NCBI GenBank assembly: GCA_020630615.1 | Contig: JAHDBA010000004.1 | Location: forward strand, 62,740 to 119,098 | Direction: 5' to 3' | DNA: 56,359 bases | Origin: Myxococcota bacterium | GTDB taxonomy: Bacteria > Myxococcota > UBA727 > JAHDBA01 | In this document: piece by piece, positions 50,983 to 56,359 of the stretch | Layout: each line of letters opens with the position of its first letter | Numbering within the stretch: the first letter of the stretch is position 1 | Made by a program: the position numbers and the translations under genes | Notes under the pieces: model-generated | What the model saw: the letters and a program-made list of their open reading frames with translations, nothing else | Database searches by the model: none | Told to the model about the DNA's origin: nothing

Positions 50983-52231
50983 GATGCCCTCGGTGAAAGT
51001 CACTAAGCGTACGACCGGGCGTCACATGAAAACCCTTCTCTTCAAGTCGTTGTACACATGCTTCGCCATGTTCACGCCCTCGGGTTTCGAGCACGAGTTC
51101 GATTTCGACAGCGCCCATCGTCGCCCCCGTAAAAACACGCTCATGAAAAACCTCCCGAACATTAGCTCCCACATTGCCAATCACTCCAAGCACACCAGCG
51201 AGCGAACCCGGCTTATCGTCTGTTGTCACACGCAAGGTCAAAAGGCGACCGGACTCTCCTAGCCCACGATGAATAATCCGAGAAAGAAGGGTGACATCGA
51301 TATTGCCGCCGCACACCAAGGCGCAGATTTTTTCGCCCTTGCGAACATTGATATGTCCACCCAAAAGTGCCGCGACTGCTGACGCTCCTGCACCTTCTGC
51401 GACCGTTTTTTCTCTCTCCAAAAGATACAAGATTCCTCGGGCGACCTCATCCTCACTCACACAAACCATCTCATCAATACGAGTGCGGGCGATATCATAG
51501 CAAAGGTCACCCACGCGAGACACTGCAATGCCTTCAGCGATTGTGGGATTCGGAAGACATGAAACAGGCCCCCCATGACGAATCGCGTGGGTCATCGAGG
51601 GAAGAGCCTCAGTCTCCACGCCAATAACACGAATGCTCGGGTGCAAAGCTTTCACGGCACTCGCAACACCCGAGATCAAGCCGCCGCCACCCACGGGAAC
51701 AATGACCGTGTCGAGGTCTATCAACTCTCTCACAATTTCGAGCCCGAGTGTCCCCTGGCCGCACATCACATCGACATCATTAAATGCCGACACAAATGCG
51801 CGCTCTTCAACCTCTGCCAATCGCTCTGCCTCTTTTAAGGACTCTTCAAAGTTTGCACCGTGAAGAAGAATTGAAGCCCCCATACGGCGTGTTTCTTCGA
51901 CTTTCACGATTGGCGTCCCTTCGGGCATTACAATTTTGGCATCAATATTAAACGCCTGAGCGGCCCATGCGACACCCTGAGCATGGTTGCCAGCCGACGC
52001 GGCCACAACTCGGGTCACCGATTTTTTAGTCACAAGGTTGTGGAGTGCATTATAGGCACCGCGAATCTTAAACGAACCGGTTGTTTGGAGATTCTCCAAC
52101 TTTAGGAATATTTCTGCTGACAGGCTTGCGCTAATCCGTTCGCTCTTTTTAATGGGAGTTTCTCGAATCACGTCACGTAGAAGTTTGGCGCATGACTCCA
52201 AGGACTCCAGTCCTATTTCAATATTGCTCAT
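50969..52231 (-). CDS. ilvA: Threonine dehydratase (PLP-dependent, one ACT domain)
   Basis: A 420-residue PLP enzyme that deaminates threonine to 2-oxobutanoate, the first step towards isoleucine. The PLP lysine is Lys55 in SFKIRGAYNAL, the phosphate loop is GGGGLISG, and AASAGNHAQGVA is conserved. A single C-terminal ACT domain (LLTLRVTTDDKPGSLAGVL) is present, as in the shorter IlvA/TdcB forms. The start at 52231 is chosen for the GGGGGG preceding it; an upstream in-frame ATG at 52258 lacks a site. Catabolic versus biosynthetic use cannot be settled, since no other ilv genes are nearby. Confidence 0.93.
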   Translation of the reverse strand: MSNIEIGLESLESCAKLLRDVIRETPIKKSERISASLSAEIFLKLENLQTTGSFKIRGAYNALHNLVTKKSVTRVVAASAGNHAQGVAWAAQAFNIDAKIVMPEGTPIVKVEETRRMGASILLHGANFEESLKEAERLAEVEERAFVSAFNDVDVMCGQGTLGLEIVRELIDLDTVIVPVGGGGLISGVASAVKALHPSIRVIGVETEALPSMTHAIRHGGPVSCLPNPTIAEGIAVSRVGDLCYDIARTRIDEMVCVSEDEVARGILYLLEREKTVAEGAGASAVAALLGGHINVRKGEKICALVCGGNIDVTLLSRIIHRGLGESGRLLTLRVTTDDKPGSLAGVLGVIGNVGANVREVFHERVFTGATMGAVEIELVLETRGREHGEACVQRLEEKGFHVTPGRTLSDFHRGHHEHN

Positions 52232-52317
52232 GAGCCCCCCAACAAAAATAGCACTCATACCCTATCGTCACCAGCGTTTCACCTATCGCCGGACATTGGA
52301 AGAGGTGTGACGTTAAT

Positions 52318-52346
52318 TTGGTTTAAATGTGAGTGCAGGCTAATCT
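52318..52346 (+). promoter_or_regulatory. Promoter of the 52353 gene, leaderless layout
   Basis: TTGGTT at 52318-52323, a 17-base spacer and TAATCT at 52341-52346, then six bases to the ATG at 52353. Confidence 0.4.
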
Positions 52347-52352
52347 TAAAAC

Positions 52353-52982
52353 ATGGCTGATACGTCGTCCCCTACCTGGTCCATTACCCAAACGCTCTTC
52401 ATTGTCGTAATGGGGGTTTGTGGGGCGTGGTTCGCTACAACAGTGTTGACAGCCACGAAGCCCATCCGAAACACAGACAAGCATTTACACCAAAACACGC
52501 GTCCAAGAATCGATAGCAACCAGCGTGGTTTAGTAGAGAGGCTTCCTGCGAAGACATTTGGTAGTGTATCGGAACAACACATCCAACAAAAGACAGCACG
52601 CGCGACTACTTTATCTCTTAGTGCCGAAGATCTGGTGCAGTTATTGGTGCGCGGAGAAAACTCGATCATCATCCACGAAGTGAGCGCGCTGGCCTATATT
52701 GACGACCTTGAAGAGAATGAACTTGCCATTGCCCTGCTTGCGCTACTTGAAAGGCCTTCACACTATGAAGTCGCCAAAAAGATCACGATTGCCTTGAGTC
52801 AACGTGCACAAGACGCAAACTTGGTTGCGCTTTCAGCCTTTGCGGCATATCGTCTTGGGATGTCTCCTCTCTCAAAACACTTGGTCGATACCCTTCTCCA
52901 TTCACGCAAGCAAAAAAAAGCGGTGTCACCCGAGATGCTTCGGGGACTCGAACATTTGCGGGCGCTTAGCACTTCGGTGTGA
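52353..52982 (+). CDS. Hypothetical membrane-anchored protein
   Basis: A 209-residue protein that I do not recognise. It has one N-terminal hydrophobic helix (LFIVVMGVCGAWFATTVLTA), a polar linker of about 60 residues, and a helical C-terminal domain (about 95-200) with leucine-rich stretches such as ENELAIALLALLERPSHYEV and DANLVALSAFAAYRLG that may form TPR- or HEAT-like repeats. It is divergent from ilvA and convergent with tsaD. Base composition matches the neighbours. The only support for expression is the open frame and a well-placed promoter. Confidence 0.65.
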   Translation: MADTSSPTWSITQTLFIVVMGVCGAWFATTVLTATKPIRNTDKHLHQNTRPRIDSNQRGLVERLPAKTFGSVSEQHIQQKTARATTLSLSAEDLVQLLVRGENSIIIHEVSALAYIDDLEENELAIALLALLERPSHYEVAKKITIALSQRAQDANLVALSAFAAYRLGMSPLSKHLVDTLLHSRKQKKAVSPEMLRGLEHLRALSTSV

Positions 52983-53023
52983 TTCAAACTTCTGGAAGAG
53001 AAATGCGACTAGCCTTGTCGTGC

Positions 53024-54082
53024 TTACACCTCTTGCAACAAGCTTGAAGGCAGAGGAAGCGAAGGCGTCGCGCTCATGGAAGGTGCAGCAAAAGAGCCCA
53101 CTTTAAAATAGTCTATCGCAGCGAGGCCAATCATCACTGCGTTATCGGTACAGTAGCGATGTTCAGGTATTTGCACTTCGATGTTTTTCCTCGCGCCCCA
53201 GTTCATGAACTCGCTACGAAGCAGAGAGTTGGCTGAAACGCCACCGCCAATGACCAGCTTTTGCAGGCCAGTCTTTTTTACCGCACGTTCAGTCTTTAAG
53301 ATAAGTGCGTCGACGATGACACGTCTCAAACATGCACACATATCATTAACCAAGGTGTCGTGCGCACTTTCATCAGTCGCAAGCTGCCCCTTGGACACTT
53401 CTTTTTGATACTGAACACGAAGCGAGGTCTTCACTCCCGAGAACGAAAAGTCTAAAGAGTCTTTCTGGCGAAGAGCAATCGGAAACACGAAGCGCTGAGG
53501 GTCTCCACGTTCGGCGCGTTCATCCACTTCGCGACCACCGGGGTAGCCCAAGCCCATAAGTTTCGCACTTTTATCGAAGGCCTCACCGGCTGCATCATCG
53601 AGGGTTTGTCCCAGTATTTGAATGCGGCCCGGGCCATCAAAACGCAAGAGACTGGTGTGACCACCGGACACGATTAAGGCGACAAATGGAGCCTCCAGAG
53701 CGTTCGGCATCGACGATGATGCTTGAATATGTCCTTCAAGGTGATGGACCCCAATGAGTGGTATTTCTCGGGCAAGAGCAAAACCCTTTGCAAAGTGTAC
53801 GCCGACCATGAGTGGTCCTGCTAGGCCTGGTCCTTGGGTCACAGCAACAGCGTCAACCTCACTTGCTTTCACCTTCGCACGTTCAAGCGCTGTCTGAACG
53901 CATTCGTGGACAACTTTAATATGCTCGCGAGAAGCCACCTCTGGAACAACCCCGCCAAAGCGTTTGTGGATGTCGATCTGAGTATGAATTACATCCGAAA
54001 AGATGTTGCGCTCGGTATCGACAACCGCCGCGGCGCATTCGTCACAACTCGATTCAATTGCAAGGATTTTTTGAGCAGGCAT
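53024..54082 (-). CDS. tsaD: tRNA N6-adenosine threonylcarbamoyltransferase TsaD
   Basis: A 352-residue Kae1/Qri7/YgjD-family protein that transfers threonylcarbamoyl to A37 of ANN-decoding tRNAs. The N-terminal ILAIESSCDECAAAVVD carries the phosphate loop, the metal-binding HxxxH is His114-His118 (HHLEGH), and IVSGGHTSLLRF, GEAFDKSAKLMGLGYPGG and VIGGGVSANSLLR are conserved. Length is normal. Its partners TsaB, TsaC and TsaE are not in the window. A promoter with a seven-base gap to the ATG lies in the 33 bases between this gene and the glutaredoxin lipoprotein gene. Confidence 0.97.
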   Translation of the reverse strand: MPAQKILAIESSCDECAAAVVDTERNIFSDVIHTQIDIHKRFGGVVPEVASREHIKVVHECVQTALERAKVKASEVDAVAVTQGPGLAGPLMVGVHFAKGFALAREIPLIGVHHLEGHIQASSSMPNALEAPFVALIVSGGHTSLLRFDGPGRIQILGQTLDDAAGEAFDKSAKLMGLGYPGGREVDERAERGDPQRFVFPIALRQKDSLDFSFSGVKTSLRVQYQKEVSKGQLATDESAHDTLVNDMCACLRRVIVDALILKTERAVKKTGLQKLVIGGGVSANSLLRSEFMNWGARKNIEVQIPEHRYCTDNAVMIGLAAIDYFKVGSFAAPSMSATPSLPLPSSLLQEV

Positions 54083-54089
54083 GTCTTCA

Positions 54090-54118
54090 AGTCTGACCTA
54101 AACGATAGTCAGATTCAA
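54090..54118 (-). promoter_or_regulatory. Promoter of tsaD, leaderless layout
   Basis: On the minus strand TTGAAT (54118-54113), a 17-base spacer and CAGACT (54095-54090), then seven bases to the ATG at 54082. The -35 box overlaps the end of the upstream gene. Confidence 0.4.
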
Positions 54119-54912
54119 GGTGTGGGTTTTCGACTATGATGCAATTCTACATAGCGCTCTGGCCTGAAACCGACAACGAGCTCGCCCTGCCAGTCCACTA
54201 TAGGGATCCCTGGCGCCCGAAGGCCCTTTTGGCGAACTTTCTGTGCGAGTTCGTCCGCTGCCCCTTTATCACGATCGACATCTCGAATCGCATACTTAAC
54301 CTGGTTCTCATTTAGCCAGGCCTTTGCCTTCTTGCAGTAGCCACACCAAGAGGCACTGTAGAGGACAACGCTCTTATTTTGAGGAGTGCCACTCTCCACT
54401 GTGTCTTTTGCCCATCGAGATTTAGCTGTCATCGGCGAAACAATATTCACGGAGTATGAGCCCTCGTCATTCTTACGGGTTAAGTCTGCATAAAAGAGCG
54501 CATTTTTATTTCGCGCCTTTGTCGGCCCGTGCTCTTTTGATGCACGCACCCAGACATGACCCCGAACTTCTTTAGGGACATCGGAAACACGATTCACAAA
54601 GCGAACAACCGAGCCGTTCTGAATGTAGGCAAAAACAAGATCTGTCGATTCGTCACGAACTCTTGGCGCGATGAGGGTATCGACAGGTGCAGTTTTGTCC
54701 ATCCTCACTTCAGTGGCAGGATACTCCTGGCTATCTTTGACACCTTGCCCATGAGATGGCCCCATGCCAGAATGACCACTTTTTACAGCATCGCCCTTTG
54801 CTCCATCATTGTAACGTGTTTTGGCGGAGTCACAGCTACAGCCAAGCGCACATCCAACAAGAACGAGCATGGCGCCAAAGACGAGGCGAATTGACACATG
54901 AGAATCTGGCAT
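54115..54912 (-). CDS. Lipoprotein with a C-terminal glutaredoxin domain
   Basis: A 265-residue predicted lipoprotein (lipobox VLVGC, Cys21). Residues of about 28-90 are a polar linker, and about 90-170 form a small domain (LVFAYIQNGSVVRFVNRVSDVP) that I cannot name. The C-terminal 80 residues are glutaredoxin-like with the redox pair Cys190-Gly-Tyr-Cys193 (SASWCGYCKKA), the cis-proline APGIPIVDW and a glycine-containing C-terminal strand. A glutaredoxin fold anchored outside the cytoplasm cannot rely on cytosolic glutathione, so it may be reduced by a DsbD-like route. It is divergent from the alpha/beta hydrolase gene. Confidence 0.82.
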   Translation of the reverse strand: MPDSHVSIRLVFGAMLVLVGCALGCSCDSAKTRYNDGAKGDAVKSGHSGMGPSHGQGVKDSQEYPATEVRMDKTAPVDTLIAPRVRDESTDLVFAYIQNGSVVRFVNRVSDVPKEVRGHVWVRASKEHGPTKARNKNALFYADLTRKNDEGSYSVNIVSPMTAKSRWAKDTVESGTPQNKSVVLYSASWCGYCKKAKAWLNENQVKYAIRDVDRDKGAADELAQKVRQKGLRAPGIPIVDWQGELVVGFRPERYVELHHSRKPTP

Positions 54913-54918
54913 TGACTC

Positions 54919-54947
54919 AGTTTAGCCATGGATGCGTAGGACCTCAA
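54919..54947 (-). promoter_or_regulatory. Promoter of the glutaredoxin lipoprotein gene, leaderless layout
   Basis: On the minus strand TTGAGG (54947-54942), a 17-base spacer and TAAACT (54924-54919), then six bases to the ATG at 54912. Confidence 0.55.
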
Positions 54948-55017
54948 CGGTGTTGCGATTGGTATTGAATTTGCTCGAAGGCTGAAGCGTCTCAAAACAA
55001 ACGCTTCTGCACAGTGC

Positions 55018-55046
55018 TTGCACGACAATGTTAAATTGAGGACAAT
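55018..55046 (+). promoter_or_regulatory. Promoter of the alpha/beta hydrolase gene, leaderless layout
   Basis: TTGCAC at 55018-55023, a 17-base spacer and GACAAT at 55041-55046, then six bases to the ATG at 55053. Confidence 0.5.
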
Positions 55047-55052
55047 AGAGAT

Positions 55053-55991
55053 ATGGAATCTCAACGCACTCCAAGTTCATTTTATAAGGAATACCGCGTT
55101 GATACATCCATCGGACGTGTTTGGGCCTCGCTCGAGCACTGCGGCCCTCGGAAAGAAACAACCTTTATTCTTAATGATGGCTTTAGTTGCAATGGTTTTA
55201 TCTGGCCTTATTTGATCGAGCGTCTGAGAGAGTTTGCGAATGTTATGCGCTGGCACTACCCAGGACATGGTCGTTCCGCCCGCCCGAGGGCCCTTGAGTC
55301 TGTTTCAATCGCGGGCTTAGGTCGCACCCAGCATGAAATCTCTGACGCACTAGGGCTCAACAATCGTGTTTTATGTGGCCACTCGATGGGTGTCCAAGTG
55401 GCCCTTGAGGGCTACCGAGCAGCCCCCGAGAATACACTTGCCCTTGCACTCTTCTGTGGGAGCTATGGTTCACCGCTTGAAACTTTTCACCTTACGGAAA
55501 AGCCATCAATGCACCACCTCCTTAATTCTGCGATGCGTGGAAACTTTGAAACAATTACCCGCACTCTAAAATCTCGCAGACGCCCATGGATGCAGAGAAT
55601 ATGGAGAACAGTATCCCGAAGCGCCGCTGCATACCTTTATGCGACAAACACTGAAGTTGACGGCAAGCGTCTCTTAAGACGCGATTTCGCCCCTTATTTA
55701 GACCATGCCTCAAGGATGCCTTTGGATGTTTTTGGTGCCACACTCAAAGCTGCGGCCGACCATGATGCGTCTGATCTTTTACCGACTCTTGAGCGCCCGG
55801 TTCTAATTGTTGCTGGTGAGGATGACCTGTTTACGCCTTCGTGGTGTTCAAAGGAGATGCATGACGCGCTTCCGCGGAGTACACTTCACATTCTTCCCGA
55901 GGGCACCCATACCGCAACACTTGAGTACCCGGTGAAGACGAATCGGATTCTAATGGAATGGCTTCAAGGGGCTGCGCTTATCCCTTCTTAA
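55053..55991 (+). CDS. Alpha/beta-fold hydrolase
   Basis: A 312-residue soluble alpha/beta hydrolase. The nucleophile elbow is GHSMG with Ser111, the acid is in VAGEDDLFTP and the His in LPEGTHTATLEYP. The oxyanion region is NDGFSCNGFIW, and HYPGHGRSARP is a common feature of the family. The cap region (about 140-230) is rich in Arg and aromatics. The substrate is not determinable; esterase, lipase and haloperoxidase-like members share this layout. There is no signal peptide. A promoter with the -10 box six bases before the ATG is present. Confidence 0.9.
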   Translation: MESQRTPSSFYKEYRVDTSIGRVWASLEHCGPRKETTFILNDGFSCNGFIWPYLIERLREFANVMRWHYPGHGRSARPRALESVSIAGLGRTQHEISDALGLNNRVLCGHSMGVQVALEGYRAAPENTLALALFCGSYGSPLETFHLTEKPSMHHLLNSAMRGNFETITRTLKSRRRPWMQRIWRTVSRSAAAYLYATNTEVDGKRLLRRDFAPYLDHASRMPLDVFGATLKAAADHDASDLLPTLERPVLIVAGEDDLFTPSWCSKEMHDALPRSTLHILPEGTHTATLEYPVKTNRILMEWLQGAALIPS

Positions 55992-56359
55992 AAAAAATAC
56001 GCTTACTTTGCAGCACCCTTCTTTCACCCTTGCACCGCTAAAATGCCGATACAGCATCGTGCCATTGCACTAAATCATACGAAACCGCACCGTTTAGAGA
56101 GTGCTTTGCCGCTTTACATTGTTGAAGCCACAGAGGACATGAGGTAGCCCATCATTACGTGACTACTACATTGAGATTGCATGCATGGGCGAATCCATTC
56201 AAAGCAACACGTCGCGTGGCTGGCAGACTTTATACCGAGGATTTAAAGAATTGCACATACTCAAAGAAGGGTTTGAAATAGCACTGCAAATGAGAAGTGA
56301 GCAATCCCAAATTCAATTCACCAGTGCAATTCGGGTTTTGAACATGACTTCATAAGGGG
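55992..56359 (+). other. Gene-poor 3' end of the window
   Basis: This is the only stretch longer than 300 bases without a convincing gene. It starts with an A-rich run after the hydrolase stop and contains no clear terminator, tRNA or repeat. The only open frame of interest is the weak short ORF at 56185-56355, listed separately. Confidence 0.5.
56185..56355 (+). CDS. Possible small ORF, 56 residues
   Basis: An ATG-to-TAA frame of 56 residues (starts MGESIQSNTSRGW, ends RVLNMTS) with no recognised domain, no Shine-Dalgarno and no clear promoter. It may be chance. Confidence 0.18.
   Translation: MGESIQSNTSRGWQTLYRGFKELHILKEGFEIALQMRSEQSQIQFTSAIRVLNMTS

Noticed and set aside
1..56359. CRISPR arrays, insertion sequences, phage genes and rRNA
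   Set aside because: I looked for spaced direct repeats, transposase or integrase motifs and rRNA-like blocks and saw none; the only structural RNA found is tRNA-Cys.

Overview
The window reads as about 56 kb of compact, chromosomal, Gram-negative DNA of roughly even base composition. It has no insertion sequences, phage genes or CRISPR arrays that I can see. Lipoproteins with lipoboxes, an outer-membrane-type domain on SppA, PBP4, a LysM lytic transglycosylase and NagZ point to a diderm. DUF4388-type domains, FHA and TPR proteins, a VKOR-DsbA fusion and a eukaryote-like alkylglycerone-phosphate synthase suggest the former deltaproteobacterial assemblage (Myxococcota, Bradymonadota or Bdellovibrionota-like). 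That placement is an inference from gene content.

Layout. 1-3671: the 3' end of alaS facing comEC. 3757-9551: an AI-2E-type permease, a TPR protein and smc. 9626-15922: trmH, ychF, an SppA protease carrying an extra outer-membrane-like N-terminus, and a DUF4388/J-domain/TPR protein. 15953-21700: an ether-lipid module, made of alkylglycerone-phosphate synthase and a fatty acyl reductase-acyltransferase fusion in one operon, with a divergent SDR. 21800-25695: an isopropylmalate/isocitrate-type dehydrogenase, tRNA-Cys, a 2-Cys peroxiredoxin, a DUF4336 protein and two paralogous lipoproteins. 26003-30222: a membrane-anchored subtilase, VKOR-DsbA, MscL and a small zinc-ribbon protein. 30358-35657: gap, pgk (with a histone-like tail), tpiA, a diacylglycerol-kinase-type lipid kinase and a Ca3427-like binding protein. 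35763-40509: nucleoside catabolism (deoC, deoA, nupC, punA). 40539-45617: peptidoglycan turnover (PBP4, MltD-like, NagZ). 45749-56359: an FHA protein, a diiron DUF455/ATP-grasp pair, a TPR protein, a DsbA lipoprotein, ilvA, a hypothetical protein, tsaD, a glutaredoxin lipoprotein and an alpha/beta hydrolase.

Two things stand out. First, agpS plus the FAR-acyltransferase fusion encode, in two genes, the three enzyme activities that build alkyl-DHAP in peroxisomes (acyl-CoA reduction, DHAP acylation, alkyl exchange). Second, many first-in-operon genes lack a Shine-Dalgarno sequence. Instead they carry a -35/-10 promoter whose -10 box ends about six bases before the ATG, so transcription would start at or beside the start codon. 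This suggests that leaderless mRNA is common here, while downstream operon genes use Shine-Dalgarno sites or ATGA overlaps.

Other notable items are a phosphoglycerate kinase with a 143-residue coiled-coil and Lys/Arg-rich extension, a two-gene diiron/ATP-grasp unit, two lipoproteins sharing one mature N-terminus, and several separate thiol-redox proteins. Function assignments come from motif recognition in the translated sequence; no database search was run.
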